The notes below the pieces were generated by a model, which worked only from the letters and a program-made list of their open reading frames with translations, was not told the origin of the DNA and did not search any database. From Marsupella aquatica (Eukaryota; Marchantiophyta), in assembly GCA_973895155.1 (NCBI GenBank), contig OZ316893.1, positions 12,896,001 to 12,960,000 on the forward strand: a stretch of DNA of 64,000 nt, given 5' to 3'. The position numbers were made by a program, and so were the translations under genes. Every line of letters starts with the position of its first letter. The first letter of the stretch is position 1. Below, in pieces: positions 38,000-49,453 of the stretch.

Positions 38000-38970
38000 A
38001 ATGGAATCGAAGAGGTTACTCACCCCATAAAACTAATGCTTGCGAGTGGATGAATGTCACTCCCAGAAATTGATGATTGAGCCCCGTATGTAGACAGCTA
38101 TGCCCTCTATTACTCCTCCAGTAGCTGACTGTGAGCCTTCTGATGATTCAGTACGCAGACCACAAATGACGGTGAGTGGCAGACTGCCAACGAGGGGATT
38201 GTCAAAGTGGAACTACCAGACTTAGTGTTGAACGCATTGTTGGACGGGATCTGTCTGGAGAAGTTGTTCGAGGAGAGGTTCAGGACGCCCAACCAGTCCC
38301 GCTGTGGATCGGCTACTCCCCAAAAGACCATTCTGTGACAGAATCCAGTTCCTTCAAAGCCGAGATGTCTCCAAGTTGGGGCTCAGAGTGGCTGCAAATT
38401 AATTTGCCAAGAGGTTTAAGTAGCGTAACTCCATGGGCTCGACGAGCTCCTCCAAAATCCAACTCGCAAGCACGTTCTCGGAAAACATCGATATATGTGT
38501 GCTTCCAGACAATGAATTCGAACTCCTGCACAAGTGCCTGAACCCGGTAACAGGTCAGCGTCGTAGTCCCGTCCGCATTGGTAGTTTGGCTCACTTTGAA
38601 GGCCACTAGGCCACTAAGATTCGCTGGGGGCTCGCCTCAGAATTCGTTACCACACAGAGGTCTACAGTTGGAGTTGCCAAATCCAGCTTGGGACTTTAGC
38701 ACTGAACCGGCTGGATCTCAAGTTCAGCAGTTGTATTAAAAGGTTGGAATCCGCCTGAGAGATAATCAGGTAGGGGCCATTCAGCTAGTTCCTGCTTAAA
38801 CCAACCAGGTTCACCAGCGTGCAATTGTATGGATGGACGGAAATTAGGTCTACAAGATAATTATCAAACAGTGACAAGTGGCTGGAGGAAAAGTTTGTGT
38901 ACTCAACTGGAATCTGTTCACTCAATCTGTTCGAGGCGGAGCTGATTAATCTCATTTCTTCTGTCAAAAG
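38000..38970 (-). pseudogene. LRR receptor-like protein pseudogene, several frameshifts and stops
   Basis: Reading the minus strand through at least three frames gives LRR pieces in the proper order. NRLSEQIPVEYTNFSS comes first (about 38900). A non-LRR island (GLVAFKVSQTTNADG to YIDVF) of the kind that interrupts plant LRR-RLPs and PSK-receptor-like proteins follows. Next are QLGDISALKELD, then VLNLSSNNFSRQIPS (about 38250). An NPLVGSLPLTVICGL cap follows in a shifted frame. No kinase part was seen. Stops and shifts in nearly every repeat show it is dead. The original could have been an LRR-RLP or an LRR-RLK. Confidence 0.6.
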
Positions 38971-39960
38971 TTAAGTGCACACTACCTGGGTGAGCTGACG
39001 TGTATTGAAGGCTTAGACAGTAACTCGGATAACAGGAGTAGAATTCAACAGTACGGTATGCGCTGATCATCCATACCCACAGAATTGATTGCCGGAGCTT
39101 CTCTTGCGTTCAAAGAAAGTCGCTGCTTATATTTCCATGGCATCAGTCATCACCCTGCTAATGACAGCGAAGGTACTATAATTGAATTGCAAAAGGCAGG
39201 ATACAAAAGTGAAGATGCAAAAGAGCTGAGACAGCGGCGGAGAGAGCACCAGCAACAAGTAATAAGAGATGCAAGACTTGCGGTTCTATTAATTTAAAGC
39301 TGAACTAAATCTTACAGGATGATGGCATTTGGGCCCATCTAACTACTCTCGGGCCCTGCAGTTTTTGCCGCGAAGTGATGGTAGAAAGACTGCAATCATT
39401 ATTTCACAAGCCTGAATAAAAAATATTTGAGTGTGAAGTTCTAAGATCTGGAAAAATGGCAGAGTATGCCCTAAACTCTCACCATCAAAAGCAACCTCGC
39501 AAGAGCGTAACTAGCCTTTTTTGGGGGGGAACTGTGAAAGCTTCTCCTCATCTATGTAAGCTACTCAGAGACATTTGGATTACTTCAGAAAGCTCAACTC
39601 CATTATCTGCACAAAACAGGAATTGAACTTTAGCTTGTTGAATTCTTCGTCCTAGAGTAACCAAACAAGGGTCCCCATCCCCTCATACACATGACGTCTG
39701 ATCATCACTCGAACCACAGTAACCGAACAAGCATACGAATCTGAGGAGATGTTCTATACGATGGCAAATTCTTTGACATCCGGCATTTTAGAGCACACAT
39801 CTTGTGCTGCAACCGAGTAGCTTAAGACTTTGTGTGTTTTCCCGGGAAATCTGAAGCCACTACTCTCAAGATAATGAAAACGATTCCCCTCATCATGTTA
39901 AGTTGGTGCATTCCTCATCAAAGACGATATAAGGATTCGCCATAAAGGTTGAGCGTACTC
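38971..39960. other. Intergenic, one small unexplained frame
   Basis: An open frame at 39085-39297 (+) contains an Arg/Glu-rich stretch (DAKELRQRRREHQQQVIRDA) but matches nothing I know. The 3' UTR of the ARF-GAP gene lies in the right-hand part. Confidence 0.3.
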
Positions 39961-42900
39961 TTATCTAATGCGATCTTGCAAATCTGCAATAAGACTGGAT
40001 GCAATGGAGGTGAGCTTCTTTCCAGTCTCCCCAGCAAGACTTTTCAGCGTTGACATATCCTGTGAAGCCTGCAAAGCAGCAACACGGTTCAGCTATCCTA
40101 TATTCAACCGGAGAGCTACACCCTGCAGTCGGTATAAACTAGGAAGCAAACCAGATTCATGATTCAGCTATGGAAAGCTTGCAATCTTTCCAAATATGTC
40201 CAATATCTTATCTGCTCTCTTAAAGGGCGCAGGCCCGCTTTTTAGAGATCCCCTACCCTCAGTGCCAACCCAAAGGTTGGATCCATCGCGGTTCCTCGAC
40301 AGCTACGATAAGGCAATTTACTGCCCTTCCCGGAAATGACGGAATAATTTCTATGCCTGAAATACAGAACAAAAAGTTGTTCGCTAGCCTCGCTTAGGAA
40401 CGCTGTTACTATAGACAAAGCTATATGAATGCAATGCAGCCTTACAACACCGACAGGTAGCCCAGAGTCATTACTAATTGACGAGAGAAAATACTGACAA
40501 CAGAAGAGAGTCAAGGGTTTAAAGTTGTAAGAAAACAAAAATTCGACACACGTCAATCTCAGGCCGTGATTGACAAATGCTTTAGAGAAAACAAATCTCT
40601 GTAACTTGAAATCAATAAGAGTTCTTAGGCCTAAATCATAAGGAAAGAGCCATACCTGCATTGACAATTTGGTCATCAATTCGCTTGCTGTAAGATCAAC
40701 AGACGTAGGACTGTCACATCCTCCACCCTCGTCTCTATCAAAGAAGTCAGCACTTGAAATTGACGTCGAGTTCTGCAAACAAACAACTAACAAGATGAGA
40801 ACCTACCAACCTAATACTTCCACTCACATATCAACATATCCTAAATATTTTACTAGGGTGTATACAATGAACGGCTAGGTCAATGTCCAGAGAATCTCAA
40901 GCGCGAAATGTTAGCATAAGCTACGCAGGTGTGAGGTAGGTACTTGCAGCATTTTGTTTATTTTGGGGGTATCTACAAGGGGTCTATTAGGTAAAGTATG
41001 AACAACGGGAAATATGCTGTACCGCAAATTTTGAAATTCGCGCTTGGCTTTCCACGTCGGCACTCTTATTCGAATCTCCAAAAAATTGAGCAGATGAAAT
41101 AGACTTCGCATTGGCAAACTTCTTCTGAGCTTCACCGCTGTCCTCCACCTTCACCCAGTGACCAAGTTATAATTAGAGTTTTCCTAGAAAACTGTCCAGG
41201 TCCTCAAACGAATCATGGAATTCTTCTATAATCATCTTCGGTAGGAAAAAACGAACAGCACATTCCTAACTACCCTTCCATCTAAAAGAGCAACTGTAGC
41301 CCGAGTTTGTAAAAAGTACCTGCCCCTTGGGACGAGAACTACTTGTTGGTCTGCGACTCCCAGAACCACCAAACTCCATGAAAAAATCTCCTGCAGCTGA
41401 TGGGGCCGTCACATGCCCAGACGTTGAATTCGTATTGCTAGGCTGATCGTCGGTGTATACAAAACGTGAAGCGCGTGGAGCAGACTGGACAACTGAAGGC
41501 ATTGCTGCCGGAGCTACTGGCTCTGGAGTGGGCTCAACTGGTTTCTGGTCATAGATGTTTTCGCTTGGCTGTGTGTAGGAACAGGCAAGCCCACAAAGAA
41601 TAATTTAGGAGAGAATATAGACGCAAACATGCAAGCTCAGATTCCTCAGATTATAGCAGACGCCGTCCAGTCGACTTCAAAAAACAGCAAAATTGAGAAG
41701 CACGGAGAAATCATCACGAGTACAATCAACGAGCTAGGACATCTCTTCCAAACGTAGTCAAACTAAGAATCTTGACGGGTACCCATAACAATCGGTGATA
41801 AAGCTGGGCCTCAATGACGACTGGCTTAATTAAGCACTAGGATGCCAAGGATAGACTAACTCATGTAGATTGTTACAAACGAATTTTGTTTTGTCAGGTT
41901 AGGAGAACAGCACCATGATAGTTTGAACAAGGCAATGACAGCTCCATACAGAATTTTGTTTACCTTAGTTGAGACCTTCCTCAAACCGAGGCCACCCCCT
42001 GGTTTCCCTCCACTAACTTTCTTCGCACCTAGACTCGTGGGCTTCCTTGTGACAGAACTTCCAGTGGAACGAGGCGCAGGAACTGCGGCAGGGGTTGGTG
42101 CAGGCCTTGCTTGCTCTTGGAGGAAGAAATCTTTGTCAGGCGACGGTTTCTCAGCCGAATGACCATTATTACCATTCGCAAACTTAGGACTGTCAAAGCC
42201 AGGATCAAAATCAGCAACCGCAGGCTGAGCAGGTGCTGGTGCGATCACCGAAGCACTCTTGGCCACTTCCTTGGAGAGAAGTTGTTTATACAGCTCTGCA
42301 GCTCTTGAGGTGTACTTTTGTTCAATCCTTCCACCATCAGTCCATCCATGCTGCTTGAAAAATACTCGCCCTCGACCGTTTCCACCAAAAGCCATCATCT
42401 TTAACTGATCTTGATTCCATGAGTCAAGATTGGTAGACCTTCCCATCAGCACACGAAAGATTCCAATAAGTGTCGAGTGAAACTGGAGAGACAAGATATG
42501 CTTTCTCATTCTTTATTTCCTCTTGGCATAAAGTAACAATTTATTTAGAGTGATTCATCAGAGAGGGCAGCCTAGAGAAAAACAAATCCCATGATTATAT
42601 AAATCGTCAAAAAAGACCTCTCACTTCGCTCGTTCACTAATAAAATTTTCTCGCGATAAGCCTCCGGTGACAGTTCTCATCCGTCAATGACTCACATACC
42701 TCACAAAACTGATGTGCACTCCAAGACTCCGATGAAGAGCCGAGCAGTCGAGACAGATAAAGACTCCATACGTCACTGAGGCCCACGTTGGATTCTTGGA
42801 ATTGCAGTCAAAACACATCTGCCGAATTATGAGGCATGAATGACAAAGTTAGGCACGTTCTCTACTGCAATCTCCGTAAATGTGGAAAAAGGTGGGCAGC

Positions 42901-44008
42901 AGAATACATAAATGTCTTGGTGGGCTTTAAAGCCAAATCACCACCGACATTCACTTTGAAACGAAAGTTTCTTCATAGAAAGAGTAATCGATTCGAAATG
43001 TTGAAGACGGGGAAATGCAGTATACATTCCACCCGTGCCTCATTGCATGACAAATCACAGCCACATGCACAAACGACGTTGCATATTCCCTAGACTTTCC
43101 AGAAGATACAAGCTCCTGGTCGCTTGTGAGACAACCAAACGAGTCGCGAAACAATGACGGAATCGAGGATCAAAAAGCCTAACATCCGAATACCAACACC
43201 CCTCCACACGTCCCCGCAACCGCATTGACCACAGTACAGCGTCACCGAGTGGAATTCCGGTAACAAAAATAGAGTAATTTGAAAAGCGGATAGTGTCACA
43301 TTGCTACTGTTCCGCTTCCACTGGTAGAACCCATCCCGTCAGTCCATCGGATCCGTAGTTTCGATGAGAAAACTGATATCTAGATCTGAAACACTGGTCT
43401 GAATCCATGAACTTGCAGGCAAGAATGCGAGCTTCAGGAGAGGTGGTAATCTATCCATGAGCTACAGGTGAGGCCAAGGTACGATATCCAACAACTCAAC
43501 AGACCTACTGTACTTGTCCAAAAGACGTGCAAAGTACAGGAAGGGGAAAGATGAAAACCGAGAAAGGGAAACATGGACACGACAGTCAATCAATCCTTGC
43601 ACCCACGAAGAAGAATTCACGAAAGCAGCGCAGCTACTGTCGTTTGGCACACGAAGCTGGGCACAAAGCTAAGTCGTGCGTCGACGCAGCTTGGACATTG
43701 AAGACGGCGATTGAAAACAAAGATTGGTTTCCCTCTCACCATCAACAGACACGACAGCGATGAAGGACTCTACCATCCACCGCAAACATCCCCAGAGGCA
43801 ACGGAATCGAGGAATCAGACTCACAACGGAACTACCGTCGCTCGATGGCAGGGCAAAGCACGCACCCAAGCAATCGCAGGTACAAGAGCACCTCCCACCA
43901 AACTGACAAGCCACAGAATTGACGCAATGACGGGATCACCTTATTATCGGCCTTGGCCCGCAGCTTCCTGAACAGCGAGTCACGCTCCAAGGGCTCCTCA
44001 CTCGCCAT
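39961..44008 (-). CDS. ARF GTPase-activating protein, ARFGAP2/3 (Glo3, AGD8/9/10) class
   Basis: Seven minus-strand exons, 44008-43940, 42818-42700, 42438-41964, 41568-41320, 41148-41023, 40772-40656 and 40068-39961, join to 420 residues (Arabidopsis AGD8/9 are 385-402). The start is [20 protein letters not shown]. The ARF-GAP zinc finger is complete: C25-x2-C28-x16-C45-x2-C48, followed by the arginine finger Arg53 (HRSLGVH). The middle is Pro/Ala-rich, the region that binds coatomer in this class. The C-terminus has the Glo3-type motifs ISSAQFFGD (exon 5) and ISSADFFD (exon 6), then an amphipathic end ([17 protein letters not shown]). It should trigger GTP hydrolysis on ARF1 on COPI vesicles at the Golgi. 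All exons and residues expected of an active enzyme are present. The neighbouring genes are unrelated. Confidence 0.95.
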
Positions 44009-44179
44009 TCTTGCTTGACACCAACCACGATAATGCCCTCACGCCCCTTCCTCCTTCCTCGTCAAAATCGTCGCCCCAGAAGGAAGAGGAAACAACCTTA
44101 GGGCAAGCGAGCGTCTCGATAGGAGCGTCCCTGCTAGCCAGCCACCAGAAGAACTCGATTCCTGCCTGTGACGAGACAA

Positions 44180-44640
44180 GCGTGCAACAAAATCGTCGTC
44201 TCTTCGTCTGACCAAGACCAACAAATTGCCACTCACTGGTCTACAAGAGAAAAGAAATCCCGATCTGCAACTTTCTTCCGAAATGGACGCCCCGACCACA
44301 TAGATTCCCTGCCTTCAGAGATACGGGTATGCAACAAAAATCGTCTCAACAACGCCCAACAACTTGCTCTACCACTAGTCCACAAGAGAAAGAACTGCCG
44401 ATCTGCAAGTTCCTTCCGAAATGGACGCCGCGACCGGATAGATTAATCCTTCCTGCGAGCACAACCAGACGGGCACCCAATACAATCGTCGTCACTCTGT
44501 CTGACCAGCAACAGAAACAACAACAACAACAACAACAACTTGCTCTGTTTGGTCCTACTACGCATCGACAGGAGCGACGATTCCGGATCTGCAAACTCAC
44601 TGTAGCACCGCACATGCACATGCACATGCACAAGCACAAG
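44180..44640. repeat. Three ~130-145 bp tandem repeats with CAA and CACATG microsatellites in the ARF-GAP leader
   Basis: Units at roughly 44181-44325, 44328-44460 and 44479-44600 share CAA-AAATCGTCGTC, CAACTTGCTCT, GATCTGCAA and (first two) TTCCGAAATGGACGCC. The third has gained a (CAA)n tract (44517-44539) and is followed by CACATG/CACAAG repeats (44611-44642). They lie immediately upstream of the ARF-GAP start codon on the minus strand, so they are promoter or 5' UTR sequence. Related CTCCGTTTGTTCCTTCCGT motifs recur at 44782 and 44912. Confidence 0.8.
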
Positions 44641-45031
44641 CACTGCTGCTGCTCTGCAGATCTGCGAAGAGACTCCGATTCCGGGACGACTGCGAGGCTT
44701 GAAATTTCTCGATTGCGCTTTTACCGTGCTGATTCATAATTGATTGATCCGGGGCCGTCGTCGATGCCAGTTCCCACGCGCTCCTCCGTTTGTTCCTTCC
44801 GTCTGCGTTTGGGTCGAGAGACAGACGGAAGCCGCAGGAGAAGAGAGGGGAGAGGGGAGACTGGAGAGGGAGAGTAAAAGGAACTGAACGGGATTATAGA
44901 GGCTGATGAAGTCCTCCGTTTGTTCCTTCCGTTTGGGTTTGAGAGTACACATTCAAGACATTCAAGCTCCAGTACCTACTGAATTATTTTCCTTCCATTT
45001 GGGTTTGAGATTACACATTCAAGCTCGCTAA

Positions 45032-45269
45032 ACTAAACTACCCAATATTATTAACATGTCCCCAAACAAATACTAAACTACCCAATACTATTAACATGTC
45101 CCCAAACAAATACTAAACTACCCAATATTATTAACAGGTCCCACCTGTCCACTAAATTACCCAATATTATTAACATGTCCCCAAACAAATACTAAACTAC
45201 CCAATATTATTATCATGTCCCAGCTTTTTACTAACCTACCCAATATTATTAACATGTCCCCAAACAAAA
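45032..45269. repeat. Six tandem copies of a 39-40 bp AT-rich unit
   Basis: Copies begin at 45032, 45072, 45112, 45151, 45191 and 45230 with the core ACCCAATATTATTAACATGT. Copies 3 and 5 have altered right halves. Confidence 0.95.
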
Positions 45270-45672
45270 TTAACCAGGCCAGTGACCAAAGAGGTTTGGT
45301 CACAAAAGTTGAACTGTTGCAAATGTATTCTCTTTAGTATTGTAAGTTGTATTTTGCAAAATCATATGCGCAGAATAAAAATCTGGAGGCATTTCCAGGC
45401 CTACACCACAAAGCTGAACTGAAAGTTCAGCCAATTGTCAAAGTGTCCCTCGTTTTGTATTTGGGTTAGTATTTAACTCATATGTGGGTTCCCGTAACCA
45501 AGTGGGGCCAAGGAAGGGGGCCAAGGAGTGTTGCAGTGGGCTCAGGCTATCCAGTAGTAACTTGCCACATGGCAATGGGAACCCGTATACAAGTTAATAT
45601 TAACCCAAATAGGAAATGGGAAACATGTTGAGAATTAATTTTGTTTTGGGGGCATGTTAGCAATATTGGGTA
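45238..45672. mobile_element. Inverted-repeat (foldback/MITE-like) structure with nested second inverted repeat
   Basis: The last array unit (45238-45273, ACCCAATATTATTAACATGT and on) reappears in reverse complement at 45636-45672 with few mismatches. Inside it, 45458-45496 and 45575-45613 form a second inverted pair (GGGTTAGTATTTAACTC against AGTTAATATTAACCC; TGGGTTCCCGT against ATGGGAACCCG). The spacer has no open frame. The layout fits a non-autonomous foldback element whose subterminal repeat has expanded on one side. No target-site duplication was confirmed. Confidence 0.6.
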
Positions 45673-45709
45673 ATTCGGGGGACAGGTTAATAAAAAGCTG
45701 ATTTTTTTA

Positions 45710-45950
45710 GTCATTTTGTACAACTCCTCAAACTCAAACCTTATATCCTCAAAAACATGCCCTTACTTTCCTTAAGCAATTATTTTGGGGCTTTTTGTAC
45801 AACTCCTCAAACTCACCCTTATATCCTCAAAAATATGCCCTTACTTTCCTCAAGCAACTATTTTGGGGCTTTTTGTACAACTCCTCAAACTCAATCTTAT
45901 ATCCTTGAAAATCTGCCCTTGGGAACTTTCCTTAAGCAGTTATTTTGGGA
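45710..45950. repeat. Three tandem copies of a ~78-bp unit
   Basis: Copies carry TTTGTACAACTCCTCAAACT at about 45714, 45793 and 45871, then CTTATATCCT, ATGCCCTTACTTTCCT and ATTTTGGG. A stray partial match occurs near 46894. Confidence 0.9.
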
Positions 45951-48900
45951 GAGTAGCTTGAATGTTAGAAATCACACCAAACAATTTTCAGCTCAAACAA
46001 AATTCATTTAGTCATCTAATAAAATGTTGGGGTTTATAAAAAATTAAGATTTTGTGGCGCCCTGGGTCAAGTGTTGGCGCCCTGTGCAGCAGAGATAGAC
46101 CCTACAATGACTACCATGGAAATACTGTATTTTGGGATTTTTGAGAGTCCATAGGGTCTGATCAAGTACTGAATCCATCTTTGTGGTCAATCAAGTTTAC
46201 AAGATGGTAGAGGGGATTGGTTAAATCCTTTCCTGTGGACTACAGGAGCAGCCATTAGGGAAGGCAACGACCCCATGGCCCCAAGGGGGATTATGTATAG
46301 GATTAACGGCATACAGTCCCCCATATGTCATATTCGCAATAAGGTCTCAATGCAAACACAACATAAGAGTCCAGTCCATCTCAGCCAAGAGAGGAGCTAA
46401 AAGTGTGATCAAAGGCATACAATACCCTTTACGATTATACATGGTTGACATGCAGTTGCAAGCCCTATACCTCATAAAGGGAATTGCATGCCCTTTACGA
46501 GAAGTAAAACATGGCAAATACCATAATAAGTGAACAGACATTAAAGGGATGTGAATTGTGGAATGTTAAAAATGGTAAGGAATAAAAGTTACTTTGTGCA
46601 ACCATTTCTAGAGGTCCATAATCTATTGTCCAAAATGTCATGATTGGTAATTTTTTGGTCTACCATATTTATATTCTATAATGATCCTCTTGGTTGAGGT
46701 TCTAGTCCAAGTAGGGTCTAAATCCTGCTTGGTAAAGCCAGGGAGCTAACTTAGTGTATATTTTGGGGTACCATGTGCTACCATAGCCTACTGTAAATAC
46801 ACTTATTTTATAAAGAAGTTATTCCAAGAATATTTTATTACCTATTTCACATGATAAAAGGTATATATCATAGAATAATCTATATCTATGAGTTTTTGTA
46901 CAACTCCTTCCAACCATAGTTGTGCCCTCATAGTCACGGTCTAGAGTAGCAAGCTGTGCCCCCAGACCCTAACTTTCAATAGTGCTATATTAGGTAGATT
47001 AAGGACCCCACGATAATAGTTTGCTAATTGGATCCAATATCTCAATATTTATGTACTTATTGAGTGAACCTCACACTTTTGGACTGGGAATCTTTCTGTG
47101 GCCCTTAAGGTTTTAATTAGAAGCCCTACTATGGCATCTCATGGTTTCAAAGTGGCAGACGATGGCTTTTGGCCATAAACCAATACCATAACTTTTCACA
47201 AGGTATGTTAGTAAACATTCTTTATATGTTTTTGCACTAACCTCTAGAGTGCCCTATGAAGACATGCTGAGAGTAAAGTAAAATAGAGCTATGATTTGAA
47301 CCAGAGCAGCAGCAATTTGCATTTCACAAGAATCACTATGGGATGGGCCTGTGGCTGATACATGAAGATACTCTCCAGGTCCCGCTTGTCCCTTCACGTC
47401 CTCCGTGATCCTTCTGTCCTTGCTCAGGTTTTGAAGCTGCACTAGAGCGTCTCATAAACAAAAAAAAATTGGCACTTGAAGGGAGTCCCGCAAGGCAATC
47501 GGGAGCACCGCAACAGGGTACAAACGGTGTCGTGAGAAGAAGAAGTAAGGGGCTCCTCGGGTAAGCTACATGCTTCTGACTGCAATTGGCACAGGTGACA
47601 ATCAAGTTTCAAAGCTCACAATTTTCCCTTTATATATGTGGTTTCCTCAACAAAGATACAACTGAATGCCCCTGAGTAAGTTGCTTGCAAGAGTCTGGTC
47701 GCTGGTCTCTATGGCGGGCGACTACCTCTAACTTGTCAAGTTCAACCCCTAAGGTGGCTCTTAGATCAGAAACAACGGAAAAACTGCTCTCCTTAAGCTC
47801 ACAATGACCAAAACTGACTAGCAACCTCACTAGCCTCACACTAGCACTCACAAAACTCACACCTGAACCAATGAGACCCTGCCCAATGCTCACTGATCCA
47901 TCGCTCACAACTGATTGTTATAGTCAACATCAGTCCAAAATTGATTATGCCTCTATGTCACACAAAATGAGTCACAATCCAAGTCTTGATTACTCTTTGG
48001 AAACACAATTGTTGTCTGGCCAACCGTCAACAGCCAAGCACCACCCACCAAGCCTCTCAGACAGATGACGATGAGTCACCAGTAGATCGGTCCACATTCC
48101 ATCCAATCAAGCAACCTGTTCGCATCAACATAGTTGTGACTGACTGACGATGACTCGCCCATCACTCACTATAAAAGACCATCAATTCTCGGGCCGAATG
48201 TTTTGGCACGACAACGGGCAATTATTTTTTGGGGTAGGAAAAATGAGTGGCCTCATGACACATTGAATGTTGTGTTTACAGTGAAATCAGGGCCTTTTAC
48301 GGTCCCGGGCATGACTGGTTGGTCCTCACAATCGATGCCCAACTAGTCATGATTGTTGTCCCGAACCACAACACGCTTGGGTGCAATCAAAGCAGAAAAA
48401 TGGACATATTTGAGATGCCCTATTGCAGACTGACTGATTGAGTCAATGCTCTCTCACAGACCCACTCAAAGGAACCCCGCCAGAACCTGATCAGTGGCTG
48501 GTCTTTAGGAGTGTATTCCTTAGGATGTAGTTTCTAAATTTATTGTTTAGTTGCCTCCTTTAGAAGGCCCAGCTTCCATCCTGGTACCGGCCTTACAGGT
48601 TTTTAGCACCTTTGGTCCCTGGGATGGTGTTCATGTTTTGGGGCCCCCCTTTTTGTATACTGGCTAAATGGAATTCATTTGGTTCTTTTAAAGGCAAAAA
48701 AACGAATCACTTGCCTGCTGTTGCCTTGCGGATGTGGGTACGATATGTGGTGGCAATCTATGATCCTTTTAGCCAGCCAACGAGACAAGTTCGCTTCTTT
48801 GATTCTGTTGTCTTTCATCCGGCTGTAAAGTTCATGCCTCGAGATTCGCGCCAATGATTGATTTGTTGGAGTTACTGTCGAGCGAGGAGAACGGGGATCC

Positions 48901-49453
48901 AATAATAGGTCATTGAGCTTGCGTCGTTTGCTGATGGATCCGGATTTCATCTGAGAGGGCTTTCGAAAGGTAGACCTACCACCGGTATGGTGTACATCCG
49001 TATCAAATGTGGGGCAGCCGGAAGGGCTCCTTTATTTTGTTTGCAATGTTTGAATCAATAACTAGAATTCCCTCATTTGCACGCATGATTGTCGCCCGCC
49101 CAACAAATACAAAAACGAGAGTGAAAGAAGTCTCAGGAGAATGGACGCTGAGTCGAGAGTGCCAAGAACGACATAGTACTGCATGACAACTGGACTCAGA
49201 CATGGTATGCTTAAGGACGCTGTCTGTAGTGCGGTGCCAATGGATGATTGTTTAGGTTCTAACAGGAGGTAATTTGTTTGCATCATGTGGAGAAGGTAGT
49301 GTTGAGATTCATCTGCGGTTGAGAGTGGATTGGGATGCGGGCGCTGGGAGTCGATTAGTGGGCAGTTGTTTGGAATTGTTGACAGATTTTGGGCGACGTG
49401 TTATTTTTCTGGCTTGATTTTGAAGCTGGTGGTCGCTCGGTAGCCGGCTGAGC
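45951..49453. other. Intergenic, no gene recognised
   Basis: AT-rich to 47.2 kb, then mixed composition. A frame at 48612-48857 (VRYVVAIYDPFSQPTRQVRF) looks protein-like but is too short and isolated to name. The last few hundred bases must contain the promoter and 5' UTR of the BORCS6-like gene. Confidence 0.35.
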
